From the NCBI RefSeq assembly GCF_036711975.1, contig NC_091976.1, positions 18,476,001 through 18,540,000 on the forward strand: DNA of 64,000 bases, read 5' to 3'. The notes under the pieces are model-generated. The model did no database searches, was not told the origin of the DNA, and worked only from the letters and a program-made list of their open reading frames with translations. Below are positions 47,765 to 61,137 of this stretch, piece after piece (position 1 is the stretch's first letter; each line of letters begins with the position of its first letter). The DNA comes from Onthophagus taurus (taxonomy: Eukaryota > Arthropoda > Insecta > Coleoptera > Scarabaeidae). The translations under genes were made by a program, and so were the position numbers.

Positions 47765-50700
47765 TTCTTTCAAGTAAAACATAATTATCGTATGGATTTA
47801 AAATTAATTTAGAATTATCCAATTTTAAAGTCGATGAAAACTTCTCTTCAATACTGGTGGCGATGACATCAAAAATAATAATCCCTTGATAACCACAAGT
47901 TACTAAATCAATTTCGAACGGATTCGATGTAACCCCTAAATGGCACACGAACACAACCGATTTTTCCCCAGGATATTTCCTAATAACTAAAATCCCATCT
48001 TTATTAATCGAGTGTATTTCCCAAGAACCATCACGAAGCGCCTTTGAACTCTGCCTAAGTCGCAACAGTGCCTTATAATTTTGATAAACCGAAGCTTTTG
48101 TTACTTTCTCCTTCACCAAATTATTCTCTTTATATTTCTTACTAACCGGCAACCAAGGTTCCACACCGCTTTCCGTAAATCCAGCATTATCAGAATCATC
48201 CCAATGAAAAGGAGTTCTTTCAAAATCTCTACTAACTCTGTCAAAATTTTTAGGACCCGCTGCTAAACCTCTAGGTTCTTTCCCTTGTTCAAAGGTTACC
48301 TCACCATTTTCCATACCGATTTCCTCCCCGTTATAGGTAACCATAACTCCCGGAAGGACTGAAATTAACATATTCATCATATTTGCTTTTACTCGACTTT
48401 TTAATTTCGTTGAAACACGATGTTGGTCATGAGTACCTAACTAAAAATGAAAATATTAATGCAAATAACGTTTTTGTATTTATTATTACCACCCAATTCG
48501 GCATTGCACCAACTGGCATATAAGCAAACCATTCATGGATTACAAAAACGATATCACGAGCGCTTGTATTTGCTTTTATTTCCATTAATTCGAAATTAAA
48601 CGAAATATGTACTCCGTTTAGTTTATCTCCTTCACCATAATATCTCATAACTTCTTTCATGCTTGTGTACGATTCAGTCATAAGAATTCTAAATAAAAAT
48701 AGTTTTTTTAATTAATTAATTAATTGAGAATATAAAAAATGTTCACCGAGGTTCGCCACCATGAACAGCGGTGAAATCATCGCAAAGTTTCCTCCATTGA
48801 TAAACCATGTTGTAAGTTTCATCTTGATCAGCGCTGTAAATGTGATCGTAATAATCGTGATAATTTGGGAGGTCCGTTAATCCGTCATTTGCAAGAGGTT
48901 CGTCTTTGAATTGTTCGAAAAGATAACGAATTGCGTCGATTCGGAAACCAGATACTCCTTTTTCAAGCCAAAATATTAAAATATCCTAAAATAATAATAT
49001 TGCAGTGTTCTTTGAGTTGGAAATGAAAAGTTCATCAAGTAAAGACATCATGCCCTGATTGTTTGTGTGAAGGCAAAAACTACTGTATCTGATTTTAAGC
49101 AAGTTGTTAACTCATTAATCAATAATCTAGTTAAACTTAGAATTGTTTGAATTGATGTTATAATGAACCACGTTTTCACTGTTGAACGTTGCGAATAATT
49201 TAATCCTTCTGTTAAATTGAACACAGGTAAATTCTTTCCAGGTGCAAGAGAAAGAGTTTTAGTAAATTCTGTGATACAGACAAAATATCAATTTCAAAAA
49301 CATATTTCATGATTTTGTGATGAAAGCAGAATATAACATTTTTCTGCTGACTAAAATAGCTGTGCAGTGCAGTTTTCGTCAAGACAGTGATCGCAAAGCT
49401 GATGGAGATCTTGATTAGAAACAGATGATGACTAAAAATCTTCGAAGACTAATACCGAAAATGGGAAAGTAAAATATAAACACTACTAAAGTACGCTTAA
49501 CTCCATTATTAGAAACAAAGCTGTTACAAGTACAAAGCAAAAGTACTCCCAATAACCAATACAAGTAGCGCTATAAATTATTTTTACTCCAAGTAATTAG
49601 TAACAAATATTTTTAAAAAGTACCTGGAGTAATAAGTAATTTTACTTGAAACTAAAATTTCAAATACCCAGTACAAAGTAATTACTCGTTTAAGTACTCC
49701 AATTATTTTAGTTATTTAGAATAAATAAACATTTATTTAGAGTACATACTCTAAAAAGCTTAAAACTACTTCCAGTAGGTCGATTCAGATGCTTGATTGT
49801 CAGAGATTGTTTAATTTTTTCTAGCTTTATGTATAATGATACAATACTGGGAAGAAGGAATCCGTAATAGGTATGTTGATCTCCTTGAAGAAAATCAAGG
49901 GTTTCTGCTATTGATTTCATTATTTTTATTGTACTCCTCCAAAAACAAAATATCATTCTGAGTAATGTCGAAATTAATAGTTTGTTATTAACTAATTAAA
50001 ATTTGTTTTATAGCATCATAAAAAGAGTTCCGCTCGGTTACACCAGGATAACTTAGTGTATGACCCAAAAGTTTATGAATTATTTCAGCAGATTTTGGTG
50101 TTCTAGCCTTTTGTATAACTTCGAACAACACTAGCAAATTGTAAGGAAACAAGATAATGCTACAGATTTTCTTTGTAGATTGTCCAATGACAAGTTACTC
50201 CAATGAAACTTCTCTTCTTACAAGACCATATATCTGCTGATGTACAGACAAAAGCTCATTTTGACAAATCAAGTCTGTGATCACCTGACCGCAACTATTG
50301 AAACTTATTGAAACATTAAAAATACAAACTGCGAATTATTTTGCATAATTTAAATTTTGAAATAGCAAAGAGATGGGATGGGAATTAGGAATGAATCGAA
50401 CACTATGTGGTGAATGGTTAATAATAAAGTATAAACTATCACTGTTAAGTATATGACTAGTATACGTATGATGATAAATGTTAGGTATAAGAAAACTTTA
50501 AAAAATTGTTATTTTACTTACTATTGAAAGTACTGGAAGTAGATAAACTAGTTGGAGTAAATAAATAGTTCTTCAACTACTTCTTATGTCAAACAAGTGA
50601 CAAGTATGCAGTACATCTTAAGCTAAATACTGAAAGTACAAGTATTAAGTACCTAGAATTTGAAAGTACTGGCAGTAAACTACTTAAAGTAAAAAAGTAC

Positions 50701-53700
50701 TGAATACTTTACTTGCACCCAACCCAACATGCTTTTGTAGTCATGAATTTGTAGTCAATTGTGGGCATCCTGCCTATTGATCTGGAACTCTATTGATAGG
50801 AACAAAATAGCCAAACCTGAAGAAAGCTAACGCCCAGATAGCAAGAGAGATTGAAACAATATATGGGATGGGCAAAAATGTGCATACTAAATGTGGAGCG
50901 TGGACAACGAGTAGATGGGATGAGGTGGATTCCTTTACGATGTAAGGTAACAGTGGTCACGTCGTTTATAATAATAAATAATAATAATAATAATATCCCT
51001 TTATAGTTGTATACTGATAGTTTCAAAGCAACTCGAAGTTGAATCTTTAAGAGAATACAAGCGATGGCCAAGAAAAGAAAGATCAGAAATACATTTCTAT
51101 CCCCAAGCCTAATATTATCAAACAATACAATGACTCTATGGGCGGCATACATCGTATGATAAATTACGACAGAATCAACAGCAAAACTAGGAAGTGGACT
51201 GTAAAAACAATTTTGCACTTTTTGGATTTATCATTACCTAATGCCTGAATACTCTACCGAAAGGATAGAAAGAAGTTACGAGATACTAGTAAAAATATCT
51301 TAGATTATCTACATTTTAAGGTTAAAATCGCTTCAAAAAAAGTTGGTAAATTTTGAATATAATTTTCTTCTCAAAACAAGAAGTCTTTGTATGTGCCATC
51401 TCCACATCTTTTAAAAAAGAAAGAAGAATATACATTTACCAGCAGTATTAGGAAACCTCAAAAATTCTATTTACTACCAAATAGATGGTTGTTCAAAAAA
51501 AACTAAGTTTAATTGTACAAACTACGATATTTTTATGCGTAACTTCAGAACGGATTTATTTCTCGGATTTTCATGTCAAATATAATGTAGAATAATTTAA
51601 AAGTAAGGTTTCTTACTTTGTTTCAATAAAAAATTTTTATACCAAGTCCTAATGTCCAATAAAATGGCGATAATTCTTTTATAGCTGTTTTCCATAACTT
51701 TGAACCCGTTTTTGATGCCCAATCATTATCATATCTAGCACCAGTCAGATTTGGGTTTGAAAAGGATACATAGGCTACTGTTTTAGAGCCTTCAGCCACT
51801 TCTCCAGTCATAGCTTCCAGTTGTTTATATTTAGCCCGCCGCCTTCACTTAGTCCTTTCGATTGTCCTCCTTGTTTTCTTCGATTTCGTAGTTTTCAGTT
51901 TATCATTTTCTCCGGCCATCTTGTATTCGTCATCCGTTGGATTTGTCCGAACCATCGTAGCCTCCTTACTTCTATGGTTTCCAGTATGCTAATCTGGAAT
52001 CTGAAATCGATGAATCGTTGTTTTTTTTTGACAACACCTCCACAAGTAGTCCATTTCAGCGCCGTTTGTTACATCAGTCGCCAGTATTTGATATTTTAAT
52101 TTCAAGGTACTTATAGGATTTGGTATTTTTAATATTAATCCTCAAGTCGTTTCCATTTCCTCCTATGACCAAATATTCGATTTTTTTGTGATTTATTGAA
52201 ACCCCCATCTGTTATACTCCCCATACAATTTTACAAGCATATATTCTGCGTCCATTTCGTCTTCTGTTAATATAACTTGGTCATCCGCAAAATACAAGAT
52301 ATACAGTTTGGCGTCGTCTAGTTAGATCCTCACATTTCGACACTTTTCCCGCCACTTCGTTAGGACTTGTTGGACATACAATAAACATCTTGAATAACGT
52401 AGAGGTGTAACTGCATCCTTCTTTGAGGCCTTTATTATGTCTTCAGATATTCTGTTTTGACCTGCATCTATATAGATATCACTTATTACTTGTTTTTTCC
52501 TAAGGCCACGCTCTGCTATGTCTTCAAATTCTTTTTCAATTCTCTGCTTACTAATCTTCCCATATATTATAAACATTGAATTTGTGCCGCTGATTCCTCG
52601 GTAGTTAGAGCAGTTCCTCTTGTCATCTTTTCTATGAATGTTGCTAATGTACGAAGTGGTCCACTACCTTGGTATATTGTGTTCCTTAAGAAAGGTTTTT
52701 CATTCCTTCCGCAGCCCTTTTTACTTCTCCTAGTGTAATCCCATCATCTTCTTCGAGTATACTCCTTGTCATATTCACTCTCCTTCTTAGAGGGCTTTGA
52801 AGTGTTTAACCCATGGTACCATATTAATTACTTCCATGTTTCCCTTATTTTTTTATTTCCCTGGTTGCCATTGTATACTGTTTCAAATTTTCTGGATTCT
52901 TAATGGATAGCCACTTTTGGTATAGTAGTTTCTTCTCCTGTATTTTTTCTTCGGGTTTCTTGTCCCACCACATTGGGAAGTTACAAAATACTTCCGCATA
53001 CTCTTGGATTCAAAACAAAAGCAGTTAAAGCTTAAATGAGATATGCACCGAACTCGAGCTTTTCCTGGGATTATTAGAACTAAACACATCGACATCTATT
53101 CGCCTAATTAACCACGCACATTGAAATTGTATTCCGTTTCATACTTAGAGCAAAATAACAACTCGGCTGTTATATTTCTTTTACTACTTTTCCATACAAT
53201 ATTTATATTTTAAATTATTATTAATAGTTTTATATTTTTTTTTGCATCAAATAAAATGAAAACTAAATTACCTTCATTTCTTGTACAACATCAGGATTTT
53301 CAAAATTTAAATCTGGTTGTTCTTTTGCAAATTGATGAAGGTAAAATTGACACCTCTCTGGATGATAAGTCCAACAGGCTCCATCAAAAACGCTATTCTA
53401 TGACGCAATAAAAAAATTATTTAACCACTAAATACAAAAATAAACAAGATCTAACCCAATTTGTAGGTGGTTCCATTCCGTCTTCACCTCTCCCATCTTT
53501 CCAAACGTAATAATCGGCATATTTTCCTTCCTTCTTAATTGATTTTTGGAACCACTCATGTTGATCACTTGAATGATTCGGAACTAAATCCATTAGCACC
53601 CTCAATCCTTTCGCCTTTGCGTTAGCAACTAATTCCTCAAAATCGTCCATTGTTCCATAAACGGGATCAATTCCTCGATAATCACTTATATCATAACCTC

Positions 53701-54091
53701 CATCAATTTGAGGTGATGGATAAATTGGTGTTAACCAAATGGCATCAATACCCAATTCTTGGAAATGGTCCAATTTGCTGATGATACCTTGTAAATCTCC
53801 ATTTCCATCACCATTCGAATCTTTGAAAGTTCTTGGGTAGATTTGGTAAATAACGGCATGATGCCACCATTCGGTTGCGTTGAAGGATTGTTGGCCAAAA
53901 ACGTGGTAGTCGTCTAATTATAATAGGGGAAAAAGTAGGTGAAGGTCAAGTTTATATATTAAGTTTTTAAAGCAGTACGTTATCAACTAACATTTTAAAA
54001 ATATGCATTTTTATTGAAGTCACAAAATTTTACTTATTTATTATAATAAACATTTTTACTTACGTGTTCTTTCAACAAACTTTTTTAACAT
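47760..54091 (-). CDS. Maltase A (GH13 alpha-glucosidase), N-terminus altered
   Basis: Exons from the 5' side: 53456-53913, 53272-53397, 48747-48985, 48490-48688 and 47760-48440, plus a possible first exon 54064-54091 (ATG at 54091) that joins in frame for 576 residues. GH13 alpha-glucosidases release glucose from maltose or sucrose-type sugars, usually secreted or membrane-bound in the gut. Seen: [17 protein letters not shown] (nucleophile Asp), MTESYTS (acid/base Glu), and LGTHDQH (third Asp). Maltase B has LGNHD at the last site. Where B has its ATG and signal peptide, A lacks the ATG and has a frameshift and a stop, so A must use another first exon or is dying. The body is otherwise intact. 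The intron at 48986-53271 holds transposon relics. Confidence 0.8.
48986..49499. other. Maltase A long intron, proximal part
   Basis: Intronic AT-rich sequence, no feature recognised. Confidence 0.4.
49500..50735 (-). mobile_element. hAT relic with AAGTA-rich ends
   Basis: Both ends are crowded with AAGTA/TACTT words, common at the ends of some hAT families; the right edge reads ACTTTACTTGCACCCAACCC. The minus strand at 49708-49956 contains [20 protein letters not shown] and [17 protein letters not shown], a conserved hAT transposase stretch. It is mostly decayed and no clear target duplication was found. Confidence 0.6.
50780..50995 (+). mobile_element. Possible retroelement 3' end with (AAT)n tail
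   Basis: Plus-strand frame [18 protein letters not shown]-like (50850-50900) followed by an (ATA/AAT)n tract at 50967-50995. This is consistent with a non-LTR 3' end, but the protein piece is short. Confidence 0.35.
50996..51629. other. Maltase A long intron, middle part
   Basis: AT-rich, nothing recognised. Confidence 0.35.
51630..53010 (-). mobile_element. Non-LTR retrotransposon relic in the maltase A intron
   Basis: Read downwards on the minus strand: a [16 protein letters not shown]-like start, [34 protein letters not shown], a [20 protein letters not shown] stretch, [16 protein letters not shown] with an intact FADD box, then [13 protein letters not shown] and a [13 protein letters not shown]-like end. 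Several stops and frameshifts are present. It lies in the same orientation as the host gene. Confidence 0.72.
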
Positions 54092-54469
54092 TTCTTTCCA
54101 ACTGTCAAGATACCATTCTTTAAATTTAAAAATTCTTTAATAATATGTGCATGTTTATAAAGAAAAGTCAATTGAAAGGTTGTATGTGTTACAATGATAA
54201 CAATAAATAGCACTAATGATTTTACTTTGCGTAAAATAATGCGCACGCGCACCTAATTGTAAAATTTACAATAACTCATATACATTTAAGTATCACTAGA
54301 TGGAGCGAGATTGGCTTTAAATATAAATTATTTTACTTGTTTAGATATGAAAGTGGTTTTTAAACCACCTACACATAAATCCAGGTTAGAGAGATTTTTA
54401 AACAATCACAACAAAATTAAAATTCATAGTTTAAGCATTTTATTTTCTTATTAGGAACAAATTGATATT
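54092..54469 (-). promoter_or_regulatory. Spacer between maltase B 3' end and maltase A promoter
   Basis: The minus strand has a TTTATATTTAAAG stretch at about 54315-54329 that could act as the TATA box of maltase A. AATAAA at 54439-54444 is the likely polyadenylation signal of maltase B. The genes are about 380 bases apart. Confidence 0.4.
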
Positions 54470-57400
54470 TTAAATTCTTTCAAGAAGTACATAATCTTCG
54501 TTTGGATTCACAGTTATCTTAGAATTGTTCAATTCTAAAGTCGATGAAAATTTATCCTCAACACTGGTAGCGATGACATCAAAAACTTGATTTGTCGGTT
54601 GAAAACCATAAGCTAATAAATCAATTTCGAAAGGTTTTGTTGTAACCCCTAAATGGCAAACGAACACAACCGATTTTTCCCCAGGATATTTCCTAATCAC
54701 CAAAAGTCCATCTTTATTAATCGAATAAATTTCCCATGTCCCTTCACGAAGCGCCCTCGAAGTATTTCTAAGTTCCAAAAGAGCTTTGTAGTTTTGGTAA
54801 ACTGAAGCTTTTGTTACTTTTTCCTTCGCCAAGTTAGTTTCCTTGTATTTTTTGCTAACTGGTAACCAAGGTTCTACGCCACTTTCAGTAAATCCAGCGT
54901 TATCTGAGTCATCCCAATGATAAGGAGTTCTTTCAAAATCTCTGCTGATAGCATCAAAACCTTCAGGGCCAGCTGCCAAACCAGAGGGATCTTTTCCTTG
55001 TTCGAAAGTTACTTCACCATTTTCCATACCGATTTCTTCGCCGTTGTAAGTTACCATAACCCCTGGAAGGACTGATGTTAACATATTCATCATATTTGCT
55101 TTCAATCGACTTCCTATTCTTGTTGAAATACGATGTTGATCATGATTTCCAAGCTGGAAATGAAAACATTAATGGAAATAAAGCTTTTATGGGTAATTTA
55201 TAAATTTATTTATTATTACCACCCAATTAGGTGTTGCACCAACTGGCATATAAGCAAACCACGTATGGACTAATAAAACAATATCACGTGCGTCTGTTTC
55301 TACATTTAATCCGATCAAATCGAAATTAAACGGAAATTGAGCTCCATCCAATGCATCATTTTCACCGTAATATCTCATAACTTCTTTTACATTAGTGTAA
55401 GCTTCAGTCATAAGAATCCTAAAACATTTTTTGTAATTAAAATAAAATGGTAAAGAGAGATAAGTTTACCTAGGTTCTCCACCATTAACAGCTGTAAAAT
55501 CATCACAAAGTTTCCTCCATTGGTATACCATATCGTAAGTTCCATCTTGGTCGGCGCTATAAATGTGTTCGTAATAACCATGTGAATTTGGAGGATCTCC
55601 GTTATTTGAAAGAGGTTCGTCTTTATATTCTTCAAAAAGATGACGAATTGCGTCTACTCGGAAACCAGAAATTCCTTTTTCAAGCCAAAATGATATGATA
55701 TCCTAAACGAAATAAATCGTATTATCCAAGTTTTATATACAGGAAAATAAGAATTAAAATTTCTGTGAATAAGCTAGTAGTTACAAAAATTTTTATTCGT
55801 ATGATAAGGTTGTATACGAAGGATTGTTAATGTTCATAAAAACAACTGGATTAGAAAAAATGTTAATAAATTACGCATTACAATATCAGCCAAGGACGAA
55901 AAAATTGATTGTCAATGAAGAATTAAGTTACACATAACATTTGTGGGAAATCCGATGTTAAATTAATTAAATATGAAAGGACTTTAATGTTTAGTATTTT
56001 TCTTCTTCTGATTCAATATTTTTGATCAGTAAAATCTCCAACATCTCACTATGCAGTTATAAATCACCGTGACAGTTAGATCTAAATGGATTCACTATTC
56101 CAATAATTGAGAAGTTGACTAATTTGTTAGTGCATTTTTCGCTCTATAATCATTAATCGATAATCGATTGTTCATTTCATCCAAATTTACATACTTAAGT
56201 TCATTTCCAAATCTACACATGTTAGATATAAATGTCATCCAATGTTGTGTTTCTCTCCTCAATGAGTTTAGCTGTGTGTCCATCCCTAGTTATGCTACTG
56301 GGAAGCACATAATGATTATCTTCCAAGATATGATGGAATTTATACAGTCATGATTCCAATGTTCACATAAAGAAAGCTGATAGAACTACAAGCCCAATCT
56401 AAACTATCGTTAGATTGGGTTGACTTAATCAAATTTGCTTTTAGAACACCATGTTTTCTATGTTGAGAGACTATTACGGATATAATCTTGGCCTCAAAGC
56501 TCAAATATTGAGTATAAGGTTATTAGGACTGATTAACGATTCCCAAAACTCTTCGCTTAAAATACCCAATAACATGAAAAATATCACGAAAACTCTTTGA
56601 AATTGAACAGAAAAAACATGGTCCATTCATCAAAGAAATGTTCTCCATGAAAACAAAAACACCTCCTTAACATAAATGGAGTAGATACTCTGTTCATAAG
56701 TAACAGAACATTGAACAGTGAAAAAAAAAACATTTTGAAACTGCACAAAAGAAACATGGTCCATTCACCAAAGAAATGGGAGCAGTAATTGCCTTAGCGA
56801 TTACCTACCAAAGGGGAAAGTATGAGTGAGAAGAGATGTTTTGAGTGGTTGATATGAAAATATTATTTACAACGATATAAGATCTACGAATTGAGCTAGT
56901 TGAAGAAAAGGTGACTGAAGAGGCTGTCGTTCTTAAAACTCACCTTCAAAGCAACCTCCAAGATAGAGTCATTGGAATCACTCAGAATCTAAATAATTGC
57001 CACATAAGTTGGCGATAAACCAATTCTTTTTCAGCACACCTTCAAAATAGCTGGAAACCAGCATTAAAAATGACTGCACGTTTGTGCCCTCACAATACAA
57101 GGAATGTATTTGCTGAAACGGTGGGAGATCACGTGGACCTAGAAGACTAGCTGAGGTTGGATATCAACTTAAATAATCCTAATCTTCTAGGATTTTATGT
57201 CGAGAAAACCTAGCACATTTCGAGTATTCTGGACAACTGACGGCGATATACAGGGTATTTACGGTCTTGTATTTTTATTTTCAAGGGGTGCTTAAACACC
57301 TTAAAAGAAGGTTATTATTGTAAAAATGTCTTAACAAAGATTGCATAATAAGAGAAATTTTACTGTCAAAAGTTTTAAATAATTAATTTGATTCAATAAA

Positions 57401-60400
57401 CATAAACCCATTGCTATCTATATCTTAACTGACGATAACAAAAACATCTTTTCTGTTGTTACTGCACTGTTGGTTTGATATACATTTTCCGAATAATTGC
57501 AAGCCGATTGGTTTCCTAACAGGCCATCACCTATTTCACAAAAATTCACCACTCTGGTAATCCGTGGGCGAGCAACTGGTCGACACGAACGTATTTTGGA
57601 TGCCGAAGAAGATATTTTAAATCTTGTTGAAGAAGATCCTTCTAGCAATACTCGTCAAATGTCTCGCCAATTAAATGTTTCAAATCAGATTGTCTGGCGA
57701 ATACTGCGCGATTTTTATCCTGTCCATGTACAAAAAGTACAGGCTTTACAACCTGATGATCATCTGTTACGTTTACAATTTTGCCAACGGTTTCTACAAA
57801 AACACGCTGAAATTCCAAACTTTTCTTCACTTGTATTGGCGACTGATTGAACACGTGCCGGCATAAATAACTCTCATAATACTCATATCTCGGCTGTTGA
57901 AAATTCACATGCTGTTGGTCGTAATCATTTTCAGCACAGATTTTCGATAAATGTTTGGGCCGGAGTGGTCAATGGACAACTTATTGGCCCGTTTATGTTG
58001 CCATATCGCTTGACTGCAAATGATTATCTTTTTTTTTTGCAAAATAACTTGACAGAACTATTGGAATGTGCGTCGACAAATGTGTACATAATGTGATCTG
58101 TATACTTTACATAAGATGGTGCCAGAATGCCATCTTTTTTGGCTAGCAAGTTTGCTTCAACATTATTTAATGTCATTAATTTTTATATACGCAGCCCAGA
58201 CTTTCTTAATCATGGAATCATGGAATTAAAGATTTCGAAGCAAACAAAAGTAGGGGAATAACTTTGCAAAGAGATACAAAATCGTTAAACGAAAACCGAG
58301 CCGATATATGCAGAAATTCGATTCTGAAGTTTCTGATATTATAATTATCGTTAATGATGAATTAACATGAAAGTGGTTGGCGGAATTTCATCGTAGTTAT
58401 CATCACTGGTTTGTTTGTGAAATGACTTAAGTACATAGTTTATATTTTATAGAATTTTATGTCTTTTCTGATGAAAAAAAAAAACTATAATTGAGCTTCA
58501 ATGAATTTAAGCAAATGGGATCTAATTTGCTTTCAAAATTGAAGCAGCATTTCCACGAACCTGGGTTGAAATTGTAATGGTTCATAGATAGCGATATTAT
58601 TGCTTCATTGCGAGATAGAAAAACTGTCTTTCAATATGCTACAAAATGTTTTGACACATTTTGCTGCGAAAGTATAGATATTTTTTTTTACATTTACATT
58701 CCGTGTTCACCGTGAATCCATTCCCTACCAGTTCCATCTGAAATACAAACGAGATCGAGTTCTTGATGGTCCCTACTTTTGAATATTTTTTCCCATTTCA
58801 CAAAAACTGGTTGAGGTGTAGATTTTAGGTTAGCTTAGGATTTCATTACTGCACTTTATTAGAGTTTTTATAGCAGAGATTGGTAACATAAACATTATAC
58901 CCAAAGATACCATAAATGTTGAAGTTTAAGAACATTTTTTTCAGTTTCATAACTCGTCCAGGGAATCCATAAATTGGCGGTGAAAGTAGTTACTTCAAGG
59001 TACTGGAGAAAGAAATCATATCCACTTTAGGTCGAGCCTTACAGATTTCGTTTGCCTCACCTGGCACTTATGCTGAATATTCATTCTTTTTATAAATAGC
59101 ATATTTTAGAAGTGCTTCAGAACACATTGTGTTTATAATTTACAGGTATGACTTGATAATTTTCACAGGTGTTTCCAAAACAGCGAATTGGTGTCAGTCT
59201 ACTTTTTTAATCTGTTTCACTTTCAGCCACTATCTTTCTAGTCCAATGCTGTTCTCGCAATATTTTCAGATTATCTTCCCAGTGCGTGCCCAATCTAGTT
59301 CCATTTCCTCTGACGGATTTCTTGCCATATTCCCCAACACATGTGGCCATATTACCCAACTGCAAGGGGAATATAGCAATTTGACTTTACCTGTTCATTT
59401 CATTCCTATTGAATCTACAGTCACTTTAGCCTGGGGAGATGATCTACTGCATTTGTCTAAAATCCTAAAGAATGGCTTGGAAGCATTGTTTTATCACAAC
59501 GTGTACAGGCTATGAAATTATAGACGACCAAAAAACAATTTGCCATATTACCCCAACTTATTCTATGCAGTGTGAGCTAGAAATGATATTATTAAATGAC
59601 AAAAATATTCTGCTGGATGTTTAGAATATTACAGCAGTTTGTACTTTTGTACTACTCGATATCTTGGTGGTATTGTTTTGAGGACTCAAGCATGGTATCC
59701 TTTCAAATCTGGTACACTTGTATGCAGGTTTTGGTTGAAAGGGCTTGGCAAAAATATTAGGAAGTATCATGTCAGAACAGAATAACCCAAAATGGCTATG
59801 TAGAACCTCGTATTCATACTAGAAATTGGCACAGAAGTACTAGTAAATCTCGAAATATTAATCTTTTTGCAAAATATTATCGTGTTACGCAAAAAATGAT
59901 TTAAATCTGCCAAGTTGACGTAGTTGGCTTATAATCGTTTTCAGATAACATTTTGTTTGTTCAATACCAACAAGTCATCGACAACATATTCTCCTCTCTA
60001 TCATATTTACTTTTCGAGTTATAACAAAACTGATTATCCAAAAACATAATCATAGGGATTTGGCGATTTTGTGGTTTATTACTAAAAATGTATAACAGAA
60101 AGAAATCTGTTATGGAATGATTTATTGTAAATTTTTTTTTAATAATTCATAAATATTTTGCTAATTATATCAGAAAATTAAAAAAATAATAAATTACCTT
60201 CATTTCTTGTACAACATCAGCATTTTCAAAATTTAAATCTGGTTGTTCTTTTGCAAATTGATGAAGATAAAATTGACCCCTTTCTGGATGATACGTCCAA
60301 GCAGGTCCAGCAAAAACGCTATTCTAAAATCACAAAGAAATTAAGTTATTAAAGAAATATAAAGAAAAACAAAAATCTTACCCAATTTGTAGGTGGTTCC

Positions 60401-60876
60401 ATTCCATCTTCACCTCTCCCATCTCTCCAAACATAATAATCAGCATATTTTCCTTCCTTCTTAACTGATTTTTGGAACCACTCATGTTGATCGCTTGAAT
60501 GATTAGGAACTAAATCCATCACAATCCTCATCCCCTTTTCATTCGCCTTAGCAACCAATTCCTCAAAATCTTCCATTGTTCCATAAATAGGATCAATTCC
60601 TCGATAATCACTTATATCGTACCCTCCATCAACTTGAGGTGATGGATAAATCGGTGATAACCAAACTGCATCAACGCCCATCTCTTGCATGTGATCCAAT
60701 TTGCTGATAATACCTTGTAAATCTCCGTTTCCATCACCGTCAGAATCTTTGAAAGTTCTCGGGTAAATTTGATAAATAACGGCGTGTTGCCACCATTCAG
60801 ATACGACGGATTGTTGGCCAAAAACGCCGCAAACTCCTATTAGGAGAAGAAAAATAGGTGTCGAAGGCCAAGTCAT
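54470..60876 (-). CDS. Maltase B (GH13 alpha-glucosidase), complete
   Basis: Exons 60382-60876, 60198-60323, 55470-55702, 55220-55418 and 54470-55153 join to 578 residues, the usual insect maltase length. A signal peptide (about 1-20) precedes [22 protein letters not shown]13 region I is DLVPNH (Asp121, His126), region [11 protein letters not shown] (nucleophile Asp224), region III LMTEAY (acid/base Glu290) and region IV LGNHD (Asp356). No membrane anchor is evident at the C-terminus (YVLLERI). The enzyme should hydrolyse alpha-1,4-linked glucose or sucrose outside the cell, for example in the gut. Introns are short except the second (55703-60197, 4.5 kb). Maltase A is its neighbour and paralog with the same exon plan. 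Confidence 0.92.
55703..57250. other. Maltase B long intron, 3'-side part
   Basis: No coding relic recognised. Two direct repeats of about 46 bases sharing AACATGGTCCATTCA lie at 56595-56640 and 56733-56779. Confidence 0.45.
57251..58095 (+). mobile_element. Mariner-type transposon relic in the maltase B intron
   Basis: Starts at a TA followed by CAGGGTATTTACGG. The plus strand contains [40 protein letters not shown], then LVLATD followed directly by a stop where the catalytic DE is expected, [37 protein letters not shown] and [15 protein letters not shown]. The catalytic middle and the right end are lost. It runs antisense to the host gene. Confidence 0.75.
58096..60197. other. Maltase B long intron, 5'-side part
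   Basis: No firm identification. A plus-strand piece near 58500-58670 ([20 protein letters not shown]) and the open frame 59129-59515 may be further retroelement remains. Confidence 0.3.
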
Positions 60877-61137
60877 GTTGATGACTTAGAAATCGTACGC
60901 GTTATGAAATCTCGTGAAACGCACACGTTGATTTATGGTGTGTATCAATTTTTTTTATCTCAAAGTGTGGGAGATAATTTCGCAAAAAAATGTTTTTTTT
61001 TTAATTATAACACTTGAGAATATGGAATACTTCAACGTGTTTATATGCTTTTAAGTTTTACGATATCGATAAATTTTTTAGGGTTTTAAAATTCTTGACA
61101 AATAGTTTTTTATAACAAACATGTTTACTTACTGGTC

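Noticed and set aside
47472-47777. Overlapping plus frames next to the maltase A 3' end
   Set aside because: Several frames open at once in GC-rich DNA, and part is antisense to the maltase exon.
50790-51218. Minus-strand 142-codon frame that looks like a membrane protein
   Set aside because: Hydrophobicity follows from AAT repeats and AT-rich composition; it crosses a microsatellite and shows no family motif.
59129-59515. 128-codon plus-strand frame in the maltase B intron
   Set aside because: No recognisable domain; intronic and likely chance or transposon debris.
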